NCBI GenBank assembly: GCA_039954875.1
Contig: CP157202.1
Coordinates: 930,001-994,000, forward strand
Direction: 5' to 3'
Source: G039954875 sp039954875
GTDB taxonomy: Bacteria; Bacteroidota; Bacteroidia; Flavobacteriales; Blattabacteriaceae
DNA length: 64,000 nucleotides
The notes beneath the pieces are model-generated. The model ran no database searches. It was not told the origin of the DNA and saw only the letters and a list, made by a program, of their open reading frames with translations. Position 1 is the stretch's first letter. Each line of letters opens with the position of its first letter. This document shows positions 9,527-19,909 of this stretch, piece by piece. Both the position numbers and the translations under genes were made by a program.

Positions 9527-11835
9527 GATGAAATAATGTTGAGTTTAGCAAGCCTTAGCAGAAGTTTCTTCTCACCCACTCGTTGAAATCGAATCAAAAC
9601 CGCCTTATCCTGACCACGCGCCTGTATATCGATCACCTCACCTCTACCAAAACGGGCATGAAACACCTTCATACCTTCTCGCAAATCGGACAATAAAGTA
9701 GCATGTGAATTCTCCTGCTGTGACGGATCGGCTTGTAAAGGTTTCATTCTCTTTCTCGACAGATTAGAGAAAGGGGACACAGATGTTTTTTGTGCTCCAC
9801 GAACTGAAAGTCTATCAAGCAAAGAAGACCTAAGGCCAGAATGACTTATTATATCTGACATCGCCCATCCCCTATCGATACATTGCACATCGATCTCTTC
9901 AATAAAACGGCTTTGCTCACTATCGATAAGCTTACCCCAACGGTAACGAGTGACGGCATAGCTGAGTAAAACCAGCTTTTGAGCACGAGTCAAGGCTACA
10001 TAAAACAAGCGACGTTCTTCTTCTAAATCAGCCTGAGAACTGATACTAAGCATCGATGGAAAAAGATTTTCTTCCAAACCGACTATGAAAATTATAGGAA
10101 ACTCTAGCCCCTTAGATAGGTGAATCGTCATCAAAGAAACCCTATCAGTATCTTCCGAATCTACCTTGTCGATATCAGTAGCTAGGGCAATATTTTCCAA
10201 AAACCCAGCCAATGAAGTATTACCATCTTCCAGCTGACGTTGTTCCTCTACATAGGACTGGATACTGCCTAGGAATTCTTGAACATTTTCATAACGAGAG
10301 ATTCCATCTGGACTATTATCTTCGCGAAATAACTTTACCAAACCAGATATCACGGCAACTTCTTCCGCCACAGCATAGGCATCTTCATCCAACTTAAGCC
10401 GGAAGCGTTGGATCATAAGCATAAATTCTTGCAACTTGGCCAGCGTGCCTTTGGAAAACTGGAGTTGGTCATAATAGAAAGAGAGGTTTTCCAAAAGTTC
10501 ATTTATAGTCTTACTCTGTACCGCAGTCATCATAAGCAATTTGTTAATGGTAATCTGTCCCAACCCTCTGACCGGATAATTGATTATGCGCAACAAAGCC
10601 TCCTCATCATAAGGATTGATGATCAAACGAAGGTAAGCCAATAGATCTTTAATCTCCTTATATTGATAAAATGACATACCACCATAGATACGATAAGGGA
10701 TATTTCTTTTACGAAGGGCTTCTTCCATAGCACGCGACTGGGCATTGGTACGATAAAGGATAGCAAAATCTTTGTTACGTCGTGCCTCCCGCATCTTGAA
10801 TTCAGAGAGCGTATCGGCCACAAAAGCTCCCTCCTCGTCATCGGAAATGGCACGATAGATTTTAATTTTATCTCCACTCTCATTCTGCGTCCAAATCTTT
10901 TTCTCAATCTGATGTCTATTATAGGCGATGACACTATTGGCCGCCTGCACGATGTGGTCCGTAGAACGGTAGTTCTGCTCAAGACGGAAGATCTGCGCAT
11001 CTGAATAATCTGTCTGGAAATTCAGAATATTACGGATGTTTGCCCCACGAAAGGCGTAAATACTCTGAGCGTCATCTCCTACTACGCAAAGATTCCTATA
11101 ACGCGAGGCCAATGCCTTGACGATAAGGTACTGAGAATGATTGGTGTCTTGATACTCATCTACTAGGATATATCTGAATCGCTCCTGATATTTGTGGAGT
11201 ATTTCAGGAAATCGGGTAAAAAGCTCATTAGTGCGTAGCAACAAATCGTCAAAATCCATCGCACCAGCCTTGAAACAACGTTCTACATAAGCACGATATA
11301 CCTCACCCATTTTAGGCCGGATAGAAGCAACGGTCTTTTCTTGTAATTGTTGATCCTCATGGTAGGCCTGCACGGTGATCAAATTGTTTTTGTATTGGGA
11401 GATCCATCCCAAAACCCGCTTGGGCTTGTAGAGTTCCTTGTCAAGCTGCAGGTATTCGAGCACCTTTTTTATAACACTCTCAGCATCCTGCTGATCATAG
11501 ATCGTATAATTGTACGGATAGCCTAAATACATCCCCTCGATGCGTAACAATCGGGCAAAAATCGAATGAAAGGTACCAATCCAAAGACTTTTTATTTCGG
11601 TTTCTCCAAGCAGCTGCACTATACGCTCCTTCATTTCACGAGCGGCTTTATTGGTGAAAGTCAAGGCCAAGATATTGAAAGCATTTACACCTTTTTCCAT
11701 CAAATGTACCATACGATGAGTAAGCACACGTGTCTTACCCGAACCCGCTCCAGCAATGATCATCATAGGCCCTTCAGTCTTAGCTACAGCTTGATATTGA
11801 ACTTCATTAAGCCCATCTAAATGATTTATCTTCAT
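9523..11835 (-). CDS. uvrD: ATP-dependent DNA helicase UvrD/PcrA
   Basis: Superfamily 1 3'-5' DNA helicase for nucleotide-excision and mismatch repair and for clearing stalled replication or transcription complexes. The 770-residue protein shows the Q motif LNEVQYQAV, Walker A GAGSGKT (about residues 29-35), LALTFTNKAAREMKER, Walker B VDEYQDTN, DDAQSIYAFRGA, LEQNYRS and LMTIHLSKGLEFP. It ends in a short Tudor-like C-terminal domain (GMKVFHARFGRGEV onward) as in PcrA. Fully intact, so at least this repair enzyme survives. The minus strand carries TATATTTG (11868-11861), a good -7 box, 25 bases before the ATG. Confidence 0.96.
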   Translation of the reverse strand: MKINHLDGLNEVQYQAVAKTEGPMMIIAGAGSGKTRVLTHRMVHLMEKGVNAFNILALTFTNKAAREMKERIVQLLGETEIKSLWIGTFHSIFARLLRIEGMYLGYPYNYTIYDQQDAESVIKKVLEYLQLDKELYKPKRVLGWISQYKNNLITVQAYHEDQQLQEKTVASIRPKMGEVYRAYVERCFKAGAMDFDDLLLRTNELFTRFPEILHKYQERFRYILVDEYQDTNHSQYLIVKALASRYRNLCVVGDDAQSIYAFRGANIRNILNFQTDYSDAQIFRLEQNYRSTDHIVQAANSVIAYNRHQIEKKIWTQNESGDKIKIYRAISDDEEGAFVADTLSEFKMREARRNKDFAILYRTNAQSRAMEEALRKRNIPYRIYGGMSFYQYKEIKDLLAYLRLIINPYDEEALLRIINYPVRGLGQITINKLLMMTAVQSKTINELLENLSFYYDQLQFSKGTLAKLQEFMLMIQRFRLKLDEDAYAVAEEVAVISGLVKLFREDNSPDGISRYENVQEFLGSIQSYVEEQRQLEDGNTSLAGFLENIALATDIDKVDSEDTDRVSLMTIHLSKGLEFPIIFIVGLEENLFPSMLSISSQADLEEERRLFYVALTRAQKLVLLSYAVTRYRWGKLIDSEQSRFIEEIDVQCIDRGWAMSDIISHSGLRSSLLDRLSVRGAQKTSVSPFSNLSRKRMKPLQADPSQQENSHATLLSDLREGMKVFHARFGRGEVIDIQARGQDKAVLIRFQRVGEKKLLLRLAKLNIISS

Positions 11836-11868
11836 GAAAAAAGTTTCTTCTTCAAGAGGTCAAATATA

Positions 11869-12319
11869 AACTATCAAAAAATTCAAATGTTTGAGTTTAC
11901 TTGATGTGTGGATGTATAACCCCATCCATTGAACCTTTCACTTACTATGCACAATAGTTCTCGCATAAATACTACCTACACATGACACTGCAATACGCCA
12001 ATCTATGTAGCTACGAAAGGCTCAAATATTTATTGCTTGCTCCGAATACGACTAAAACACTTAACAGAAAATTAAATTATACGGCTTACAAAGTTTAACT
12101 AAAGACCAGCTTATGAGTATTGATCAGGGACTCGCGAAACGTTGGCCATCCAACAAAAAACAAGACTGGGAGAAATTTTACTCAATTGAACTTTCTCCTA
12201 CAGTCAGGAACACGCCTTCTATTTTTAAAAAACAGTTTATGATCTATGATTATGATGTTTTATTTTCTACTATTTTCCGTTATGAGTTGATATGATTTGT
12301 CCTTTTGTCTACCGATTAG
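11869..12319. other. Non-coding or fully decayed
   Basis: No recognisable gene. A 60-codon plus-strand frame at 12113-12295 has no motifs and I do not call it. Confidence 0.5.
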
Positions 12320-12585
12320 GTGTAATTCTTATGTACTGACTCAATCATCTGCTTTAGCCTAATTACGAGCTCAGATTTTTCCTCACGTCTTGATTCAGAC
12401 ATCTTCGATACTCATGCTTTGAATGCCTTAAATCCTCCCTTGAGAAAATTTTTAAGTATTTCAGAAATAGTCTCAATAAGAGATAAACCCGTCTTGCCTA
12501 CAAACTTAGAAATAAGCTTGACAAATGTATAGAACAAGAACTTAAGCCCCGATACGAGTACTAAGTCTTCTTGCTTTTAATATTT
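12320..12585 (-). pseudogene. Unidentified coding remnant downstream of traO
   Basis: One minus-strand frame reads as plausible protein: a hydrophobic amphipathic block (LISKFVGKTGLSLIETISEI, then LKNFLKGGFKAFKA), a stop, and then a charged helical block SRREEKSELVIRLKQMIESV. I do not recognise the family. Its position behind traO on the same strand suggests it belonged to the same conjugative element. Confidence 0.3.
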
Positions 12586-12789
12586 ATTAGAAATCTATGA
12601 TTGATGTGATTCTTTAAGTCCTTGCATTTTTTATCTTTAATCATCTCTCTAAAAGAAAAAGGTATTCATTTAATGAAAATATCTCCTTCATCTAAATTGA
12701 GGTTTAACTATCAATAGGTTTCAATAGAACAAATTAAAGTTTTTTTTTAAATCTAAAATACATTTCATTTCTATACCAAAGTTAAAATA

Positions 12790-13333
12790 AAAATTACTAA
12801 AGGGTTATTTTTCTCAAATAGCCCTCTCGAGCATCGATGATAAAAATCCAACGATTGGTTAAGAAGAGTTCTATCTTCAACCCTACGAAGCCTCCATATA
12901 AAAATCTATCAAGATTATCCTTCAGTTGCAACTCTTTTTTCAAGACAGTATTTACCGTACCACTAAATTGTTCATAGCCCCCATTGAGAAAAATTCCTAC
13001 GCTGAAGAAAATATTTTTACCACGATCACTTACAAAAAGTTAACCAAAAATAAATATCTGATATGTATTAATTTATTAGATATACTTTATCTTATTTTTT
13101 ATAATACTTTTCAATGAAATTAATCTTATATATTCACCGATTCCTGTTCTCAATATATCTTGAAAACTAAAGGTTTAGATGGTATCAAAAATCGACTTCT
13201 TTTTTGAAGAGTTTTAAATCCTCAATAAATTTACCGGAGACATGCACCCCGCACATTGTCCTGGGAAATATAGCTGTACTTGTAAAGGGGTAATCGAAAG
13301 AGTCACGAAAAGCATGAGGATGAGACTTCTCAT
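12790..13333 (-). pseudogene. traO: Conjugative transposon protein TraO, broken
   Basis: The start at 13333 encodes a signal-peptide-like segment (MRSLILMLFVTLSITPLQVQ) followed, after a shift, by MCGVHVSGKFIEDLKL, like the N-terminus of Bacteroidota TraO ('LPGMRGVEVSGG'). After a gap the barrel-like C-terminal half reads GIFLNGGYEQFSGTV, then DRFLYGGFVGLKIELFLTNR, then IIDAREGYLR, matching the TraO pattern FLYGA-x-LGxExExxLTxR. TraO is an outer-membrane-associated part of the type IV-like mating apparatus of CTnDOT-type elements. Multiple stops and shifts make it a relic. A TraO profile search would confirm. Confidence 0.65.
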
Positions 13334-13394
13334 AACTTGATTTTTTTTGGGTTGATAATATAAGCATTATTTAAATGAATATTATAAGTACCTA

Positions 13395-13670
13395 CCCTAA
13401 TTTCATAAAACATTTCTACTTTCTAGAATTTTGTCATTTAGAATAGTATTTTTTTGTAACGTAAAAACCACATTATGCCTTTCTTTTCCTTTGACTATAT
13501 ATACTTCAGGAGGTATACAGTGATGGGGTTTCAATCTCTTAAATAGTCTCCGGTCGGCTAAACACCTTCTTATCTCCGATATAAAATTTAATAAAATCGG
13601 TATCGTGATTGATATGTAATTTATTTTCTGTCTTAAACGAATAAAAAATCACATTATCCATGACATGATA
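13395..13670 (-). pseudogene. traN: Conjugative transposon protein TraN, C-terminal remnant
   Basis: Minus-strand pieces give MDNVIFYSFKTENKLHINHD, DFIKFYIGDKKVFSRP, EIETPSLYT, PPEVYIVKGKERHNVVFTLQ and KNTILNDKILE. In order this matches the conserved C-terminal domain of Bacteroidota TraN ('...IDFIRFYIRDKKxxKRTxxQE...' to '...VFALxKFTIPDDK'). The N-terminal half, expected at 13670-13900, is decayed beyond reading. It sits directly upstream of traO on the same strand, the canonical traN-traO order of CTnDOT-like elements, which supports both calls. Confidence 0.6.
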
Positions 13671-13894
13671 TATATCCCTTCCAAAGAAAATACGATATCA
13701 AATACTCACATGCCCAAATATCACTGCTTTTTTATATATTCTTCAGTTTTAATATTCACTTCAAATATTCCGCGAATATACAATAAAAAAACCGGAAGTA
13801 GACTGAAGTTTATCTTGACGTCCAAAGATATTAAATTACCTCATATCTTAAGATCTATACATATTTACTTAACAAATCTCTTTTCAAATTAAAC

Positions 13895-13902
13895 TACCTT
13901 TG
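13895..13902 (+). promoter_or_regulatory. -7 box before the porin gene
   Basis: TACCTTTG fits the Bacteroidota TAnnTTTG element and lies 18 bases upstream of the porin ATG. No convincing -33 TTTG is seen at the proper spacing, so support is partial. Confidence 0.3.
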
Positions 13903-13920
13903 TCCATCAAGCCTAATTAG

Positions 13921-15915
13921 ATGAAACAGCTCTATTTTTTATATTCATTATTTTTTTTATACTGCCTTTCATTGACATCTGTAGCACAAGATACCAAATC
14001 TGAAAAAGGTGCAAAGGAGGAAGAAAATAGACCCTATAAAGAAAAAGATGGAGAAAAAGAAAAGGTGAAACCCGATAAAAAGCAAGATACTCTACAAATT
14101 TACAATCCTACCCCTGAAAACTACCGATATTGGCAAGAAGGACAAGCATCTCAACGTTTTGATACTACGCTGTCGATAAAAACATATTACACTCATAACT
14201 ATCATCGCAAAGACAATTTTGGTCTATTGCCTTTTCCCAATATTGGACAGCCATTTAACCCACTGGTCTATCATCCTCGGATCAGTTTGATCCCCGATAT
14301 GGGCTTCTCAGCCAAACGATATAATTATCTCCCGGCCAAAGAAATCAAGTACTTTGATGTAAAGACTCCAACTACGCAGTTTTTCTACGAAAGCGGTATA
14401 TTTAGCGGACAAATGCTTCAATTCCTTTTCACTCATAGTCCAAGAAAGCAATTCAACTACTCGTTTCAACACAGGGGCTTGCGTTCGATGGGTAGACATG
14501 CAAGACATCTAGCCTCCAATAATTTCTTTCTCACCACAATCAATTACCATACACGTGATCAGCGCTACAAAATATGGGCTCATTACATCAGGCAAAATAT
14601 CAATAATGAGGAAAACGGTGGACTCAAAGACATGGAAAGCTTTCAAAAGAATAAGACCTCCAATTGGTTTACACAAAATATAGTGATTCGCCTGAAATCG
14701 GCCGACAGCCAATTTTCTGCTCAAAGGTGGTACTTAAGCCAATCGATGAGATTATTTACCCCTCATAAGGACGATTCGACTATTTACAAGCCTTTACTCT
14801 TCACTCACAGGTTACAACACGAAACTAAAAAATACCTTTATCAAGAGAACCAAGTTGAAGATTTTTTTGGAGTGGTATATCCCAACAAAACTAGAAAAGA
14901 CCAGAGTGACTACACCCATTTGAAAAATGAATTTACCATAGCTCTTGATATCAATAAAAAGCTTTGGATAGAAGCAGGGATAGCCTATGATAAAGTGAAT
15001 TATAAGTTTTCTGCCGCACGGATAGACGACGCATCGATTGTGCCACAAAAGATAGGGGAGGATATTCTATCGGCTATAGGCAATGCTCATTATCAATACA
15101 GCGATCTGATCTTGATCAAGGGGGAGGGGCGATATGCTCTGGATAAAAAATCGGGTAATGCTTTCACCTTGAATACTCATACTGAAGTCCGTCTTTTTGA
15201 GAAATTTCGACTGGATGGCCAATTTTCGATCAACGCAGTATCACCCACCTTCAATACTATAGCCTACCGTAGTTTTTACAAGGATTGCAATTACTATAAT
15301 CCCGATTTTAAGAAAAAAAAAACCCAATCCATACACTTGTACCTTCTATCAGATCAATATGTCAATTTGTATTTTAATATGTACAATATTAGCCATTATA
15401 CATATTTCGCTCCAGATGGTAAACCCGAGCAGTATAACAAAAAATTGAACCTTTTCGATATCCATGCCCAAACCATATTTAAGTTTTGGAAATTTAGATT
15501 GGACAATACCTTACAATATCAAAAGGTCAATTCTGGCAAGGAAGTGCTCCCATTACCTACTTTTATCCTTCGAAATTCCTTGTATTATGAAGATCGACTC
15601 TTTGATAAAAATTTATTTCTACAGACAGGTATCACTTTGAATTATTCCACTCAATTCAAATCGAGAATATTTTTCCCGGTTTTGAATGAATTCATTTTGA
15701 CTCCCCCCTTACAAGAGGGGGCACTTTGGCAAAGCATCGGTGGGTATCCTTTTTTGGACTATTTTATTAACTTTGAGGTCTATCGCATGAAATTTTACCT
15801 TCGTGTCAAACATTTCAATGCAGGTTTCATGGACAAGGATTATTTTGTAGCACCGGGTTATCCCGGTACAGATTTGATCATACGAGCGGGAATATTATGG
15901 AATCTTTTCACCTAA
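13921..15915 (+). CDS. Putative porin (Bacteroidota type), outer membrane
   Basis: A 664-residue secreted protein with a signal peptide (about residues 1-22, ending SVAQ) and then a Lys/Glu-rich low-complexity stretch (residues 25-60). The body matches the 'putative porin' family of this phylum: YNPTPENYRYWQEG, FDTTLSIKTYYTHNY, then LRSMGRHARHLASNNFFLTT. Its alternating aromatic/polar strands suggest a large beta-barrel, and it ends IIRAGILWNLFT. It probably forms a diffusion pore for small solutes in the outer membrane. One of few surface proteins in this window without any damage, which argues that it is needed in the present niche. Confidence 0.85.
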   Translation: MKQLYFLYSLFFLYCLSLTSVAQDTKSEKGAKEEENRPYKEKDGEKEKVKPDKKQDTLQIYNPTPENYRYWQEGQASQRFDTTLSIKTYYTHNYHRKDNFGLLPFPNIGQPFNPLVYHPRISLIPDMGFSAKRYNYLPAKEIKYFDVKTPTTQFFYESGIFSGQMLQFLFTHSPRKQFNYSFQHRGLRSMGRHARHLASNNFFLTTINYHTRDQRYKIWAHYIRQNINNEENGGLKDMESFQKNKTSNWFTQNIVIRLKSADSQFSAQRWYLSQSMRLFTPHKDDSTIYKPLLFTHRLQHETKKYLYQENQVEDFFGVVYPNKTRKDQSDYTHLKNEFTIALDINKKLWIEAGIAYDKVNYKFSAARIDDASIVPQKIGEDILSAIGNAHYQYSDLILIKGEGRYALDKKSGNAFTLNTHTEVRLFEKFRLDGQFSINAVSPTFNTIAYRSFYKDCNYYNPDFKKKKTQSIHLYLLSDQYVNLYFNMYNISHYTYFAPDGKPEQYNKKLNLFDIHAQTIFKFWKFRLDNTLQYQKVNSGKEVLPLPTFILRNSLYYEDRLFDKNLFLQTGITLNYSTQFKSRIFFPVLNEFILTPPLQEGALWQSIGGYPFLDYFINFEVYRMKFYLRVKHFNAGFMDKDYFVAPGYPGTDLIIRAGILWNLFT

Positions 15916-15931
15916 TGAAACTCCAAGCATT

Positions 15932-16847
15932 ATGTTGCCTCTGATCCGATCAGATTCAATCCAGATACTGCCCCTTGACGAGTTGCAAACAAAAAAGGGG
16001 GGTATAACTATGGAGCTGTTCGACTTTATTTATCCCTTCATCTCAGGAAACAAATTTTACAAACCGCGCTACAATCTTGTAGAGATCAAAAAGTAGAGTG
16101 CACGAAAAATCCTCACTTTTAGAGAAGGTTATTCCAATCACATCTTGGCTACATCCTCCGCCAGACATCTCTTAAGCATCCCAAGATTGAGGCTCATCCG
16201 TGACGAAGATCTCGAGCGAGACTTTTTAAAAACTCTTTATCATAACAACACACTCCGTACAGTAGACCTGTCTTGGTATGTATTTTCGATTCTTAGACAA
16301 ATCACAGTGCCACTATAGAAAATACAGACAACTTCATCCGAAACCTGTAAAATGAATATCCTAAAAGCTATATACTCCCCAAAGGTGGCACCAATACGTT
16401 GACTGTGAAAGATTGCGAATAAATTATAGATGAAGATGGATGCTTCACAAATATGATCATCCCCGTATGCGTCTTGGGTGCCAAAAGTGTATTTTGTGGA
16501 TTACTTAAGCGTACAACAAGACATTAGACGGTATTGGGATTCCCAGTTTTAAAGACACTAATATTTTTTTTTTCAATCGATCATTTCAAAACACAATAAC
16601 AAAAATAATTATCATTTGATCGAAGACTATCATTTAAATAGATTTGCTAAGATGTCGACAGGATTGATTAATTTTATCGACAGTTTCAAACAACGTATGA
16701 AAATTACTTTGGATTCTATCTACACTGTCAAGATGATGTACGGCTTTCTTCAATATGATTCGAAAAGGCTATTTCAACAAAGGTGCCCAAAACAAAGGTG
16801 CCCAAATATTGGACACCTCCACTAGTTATCTACAGGGTATAGTAGGT
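15932..16847 (+). pseudogene. ACC deaminase / D-cysteine desulfhydrase family PLP enzyme, broken
   Basis: Joined frames follow the family from the ATG at 15932. QILPLDEL is followed by ISGNKFYKPRYNL, the PLP-Lys region (family form SGNKxRKL). Next come REGYSNHILATSSA, SYILPKGGTNTLTVK (family YILPEGGSNxLAVKG), NRFAKMSTGLINFI and LDSIYTVKMMYGFL. The last piece, KGYFNKGAQ onward to the Gly-containing end, lies in the frame that runs straight into the next gene. Frameshifts and stops occur throughout. A perfect 15-base tandem duplication at 16776-16805 inserts NKGAQ twice. The intact enzyme would degrade D-cysteine or 1-aminocyclopropane-1-carboxylate. Confidence 0.8.
16776..16805 (+). repeat. 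15-bp perfect tandem duplication
   Basis: The unit AACAAAGGTGCCCAA occurs twice back to back, in frame, adding five residues to the ACC-deaminase remnant. It looks like a recent slippage event in DNA without selection. Confidence 0.9.
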
Positions 16848-17914
16848 ATGGATAAAAGACAGTGTAACGAAAAAAAGCACTCAACTTACATAAAAAAAAC
16901 ATTAGGGTGGATTTTATTTCCTTTTCTGTATTGGAAAGGCTTTGCTCAAAGGTACGTAGTGGGCTATCTAAAAAAGTTTGCTCCTATTGCCGTCCAGGAG
17001 ATGGAACGCTCAGGAATCCCAGCCAGTATAGAACCCGGACAAGGAATCTTAGAATCATCCTATGGCGATAGTTCATTGGCTCAAATAGCCAACAATCATT
17101 TTGGTATCAAATGTGGCAAAAACTTGTCAGGGGTCGTCTTTCACCATTATGATGACCATCGTGGAAAATGCTTTCGCAAGTATTATACACCTTGGCACTC
17201 CTTTCGCTATCATTCCAAATTCCTCAAAAAACCGCGCTATGCCAAACTCTTTTTCTTAGCTAGAGATGACTACCAAAACCTGGGCTAAGGCACTTAAAAA
17301 AGCGGGCTATGTCACGGCTACAGACTATGCCGAACGACTGATCGCACGGATAGAGACGTATCACCTTTGGCGATTTGATAGAGAACAGCCTCAAGGTTTA
17401 GAAAATCGGATAGATCATCTTTTGACTGATATCGGTTTAACCGAATCGGTTCATGCTACTGTATCTAAGGCATATGCCAAATCCAATAAATTCCGTCCAT
17501 CGTCCGATAAGATCGTAACATTAACACCCCCCCAGGGTTTACAAAGTCATCTTTCATCACAAAAACGCATTCGTTATCATGAGCATGATGGGCTAAAATA
17601 CATCATCTTAGAAGAGAAAGAGACTCTTAAAGAAACATATCAGATCTATAGCATCTCCATAGAACGCCTGATGCGTTATAACGATTTGTCATTTGATAGG
17701 TTACTCGTACCTGGTCAATATCTTTTTTTAGAAAAAAAACCGTTCTGTAGCAACTCGATTTTATAAGGTAATTGAAGGAAAAGACATGTACATCATTTCA
17801 CAAATAACAGGAATAAAGCTCGAAGAATTGTATTATCGCAACCGCATGTAACCCGGCGACCAAGCCCGGCCTGGCGATATCTTGTATTTGCAAGGAAGAA
17901 AAGAAAATATATGA
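16848..17914 (+). pseudogene. Glucosaminidase (GH73) with LysM domains, frameshifted
   Basis: From the ATG at 16848 there is a signal/anchor segment, then a lysozyme-like domain: EMERSGIPASIEPGQGILES, GDSSLAQIANNHFGIKC and YHSKFLKKPRYAKLF, as in the flagellar-FlgJ/mannosyl-glycoprotein endo-beta-N-acetylglucosaminidase family. A one-base gain near 17274 (TACCAAAACC) shifts the frame. The next block covers KTWAKALKKAGYVTATDYAE and a LysM domain (YQIYSISIERLMRYNDLS). A second shift in an A-run near 17740 leads to another LysM (IIEGK-like start, IISQITGIKLEELYYRN), which has an internal TAA and ends in TGA overlapping the hemL start. The intact protein would cleave peptidoglycan. Confidence 0.82.
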
Positions 17915-19209
17915 TGACCCAATACCAACGTAGCAGCACCCTCTTTCAAGAGGCACAACAATACATCCCTGAAGGGGTAAACTCTCCAGTCAGAGCCTTC
18001 AAAAAGGTAGGCGGTGTACCGCTTTTTATCAAAGAAGCTCGGGGAGCTTATCTCTTCGATGAAGATGGCCATAGATACATTGATTACATCAACTCGTGGG
18101 GGGTGATGATCATGGGACATGCTTATCCACCTGTCATTCGTGCCCTGATTGAGCAGATCCAAAAAGGCACCTCTTATGGTGCTCCGACAATTATAGAAAC
18201 CCAGATAGCTGCTTTGATTACCAACATAGTACCCGGTATTGATAAAATACGCATGGTCAACTCTGGTACAGAGGCCTGTATGAGTGCAATACGATTGGCC
18301 CGAGGCTATACGGAACAGGAAAAAATCATCAAATTCGCCGGTTGTTATCATGGACATTCTGATACCTTCTTAATCATGGCCGGAAGTGGTGTAACTACTT
18401 TTGGCAGACCCAAGAGTCCAGGAGTCACTCATGGGGCGGCAAAAGACACCTTATTAGCCCGCTATAACGATATCGAAAGTGTCCAAAAATTAGTGGACAA
18501 GCATAGAGGGAGAATTGCAGCGATCATCATTGAGCCTGTAGCCGGAAATATGGGATGCATTCGCCCTAAAGAAAGTTTTTTGAAAGACTTGCGAAACTTA
18601 TGCAGTACAGAAAACATCTTGCTAATCTTCGATGAAATAATGACAGGCTTTCGGTTGGCTAGAGGTGGTGCACAAGAATATTTTGGGATCCAAGCTGATA
18701 TCGTCACTTTCGGCAAAGTCATCGGCGGCGGCTTACCAGTAGGAGCATTTGCTGCACGTCGGGAGATTATGGCACAACTAGCCCCGGGAGGGGCAGTATA
18801 TCAGGCCGGTACACTCTCGGGTAATCCCCTGGCCATGTGCGCTGGGTACGAGTTGCTAAAAACGTTGAACGACCAGCCTGCCATCTTTGAAAGCCTTCAC
18901 AATAAGACCGAATATCTTCATCGAGAACTATCACGAGTATTATCAACTGCTAGTATTCCAAATTCTATCAACCGTTGTGGTTCGATGCTTTCATTATTTT
19001 TCACCGCTGAATCAGTGGAAGATTTTGATACGGCACAAGGGGCCGATAATATGCACTTCAAGAAATTTTTCCACGGCATGCTCAAACGAGGAGTCTATTT
19101 ACCGCCCTCACCTTTCGAAACTTGGTTCGTCTGCGAGGCGCTTACTATTGAAGATATCGATCATACTATAGTGGCAGCAGAAGCTGTATGCAAAGAACTG
19201 TTTTCCTGA
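17911..19209 (+). CDS. hemL: Glutamate-1-semialdehyde 2,1-aminomutase HemL
   Basis: PLP enzyme converting glutamate-1-semialdehyde to 5-aminolevulinate, the second step of the C5 route to heme. The protein has 432 residues, full length. It shows the N-terminal YIPEGVNSPVRAF, VNSGTEACMSAIRLARG, CYHGHSDTFL, the Asp of IFDEIMTGFR, and the PLP lysine in TFGKVIGGGLPVGAF. Two in-tandem ATG codons (17911 and 17914) are possible starts. The second (MTQYQRSS) matches relatives as well as the first. The start overlaps the stop of the broken GH73 gene (ATGA), so it was part of that transcript. No damage, so heme precursor synthesis appears to be maintained. Confidence 0.95.
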   Translation: MMTQYQRSSTLFQEAQQYIPEGVNSPVRAFKKVGGVPLFIKEARGAYLFDEDGHRYIDYINSWGVMIMGHAYPPVIRALIEQIQKGTSYGAPTIIETQIAALITNIVPGIDKIRMVNSGTEACMSAIRLARGYTEQEKIIKFAGCYHGHSDTFLIMAGSGVTTFGRPKSPGVTHGAAKDTLLARYNDIESVQKLVDKHRGRIAAIIIEPVAGNMGCIRPKESFLKDLRNLCSTENILLIFDEIMTGFRLARGGAQEYFGIQADIVTFGKVIGGGLPVGAFAARREIMAQLAPGGAVYQAGTLSGNPLAMCAGYELLKTLNDQPAIFESLHNKTEYLHRELSRVLSTASIPNSINRCGSMLSLFFTAESVEDFDTAQGADNMHFKKFFHGMLKRGVYLPPSPFETWFVCEALTIEDIDHTIVAAEAVCKELFS

Positions 19210-19306
19210 TCATTCTCCTGTTATACCAGATATACGTCTCGATGACACAATTTAGGGTCGAATAGCATTTTGAAAAAAGAGCTTAACCTCATCCCAAAAT
19301 CATCGA

Positions 19307-19771
19307 TCAGATCCGTACAGAAGCAGGTACCAATAAAGTATAATCGCCACCATTTCTCACTACATCGCGCACGATACCCGAGCTGATATAAGACTTACCC
19401 GAAGAAGTTAATAAAAATACCGTCTCAATCCTCTCATCAGTCAATGTACGATTAGTATGAGCGATGGCTTTCTCAAACTCGAAATCGGCTGGATTTCTTA
19501 AGCCCCTCAGAATGAACTGAGCATCTTTTTCCTTACAAAACGCTACGGTAAGACCTTCGTAAGTCTCGACCACTATCTTGGGATGAAATCCCAAAGCTTC
19601 TTTGATCCATTGTTCACGTTTCTCAAGTGAGAACATGTACCCCTTTTCCGCGTTTTTTCCAATGGCGATAATTATACAGTCAAATAAAGGCAAAGCCCTC
19701 ATAATAATATCGTAATGCCCCAAAGTAATTGGATCAAATGATCCGGGAAATACAGCGATACATTCTTTCAT
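19307..19771 (-). CDS. coaD: Phosphopantetheine adenylyltransferase CoaD
   Basis: Penultimate step of coenzyme A synthesis: ATP plus 4'-phosphopantetheine gives dephospho-CoA. The nucleotidyltransferase motif PGSFDPITLGHYDII, the RGLRNPADFEFE substrate loop and SSGKSYISSGIVRDV are all present. I start at the internal ATG (MKECIAVFPGSF), giving 154 residues, which is normal for CoaD; the frame extends upstream by 29 hydrophobic residues that are not part of the family. It converges on hemL. With panB also intact, the CoA pathway is at least partly retained. Confidence 0.95.
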   Translation of the reverse strand: MKECIAVFPGSFDPITLGHYDIIMRALPLFDCIIIAIGKNAEKGYMFSLEKREQWIKEALGFHPKIVVETYEGLTVAFCKEKDAQFILRGLRNPADFEFEKAIAHTNRTLTDERIETVFLLTSSGKSYISSGIVRDVVRNGGDYTLLVPASVRI

Positions 19772-19909
19772 AACAAAGTTAATACTCATCAAAAGTAAAG
19801 AAAAAAAGACCACAAAAAATAAATACTCCAAGTATCCCCTCCATGCACTGAAAATCATATCAAATCCTTGATCTAAAAGTCTTATTTTTGCACTTTAAAC
19901 CTTGAGGGT

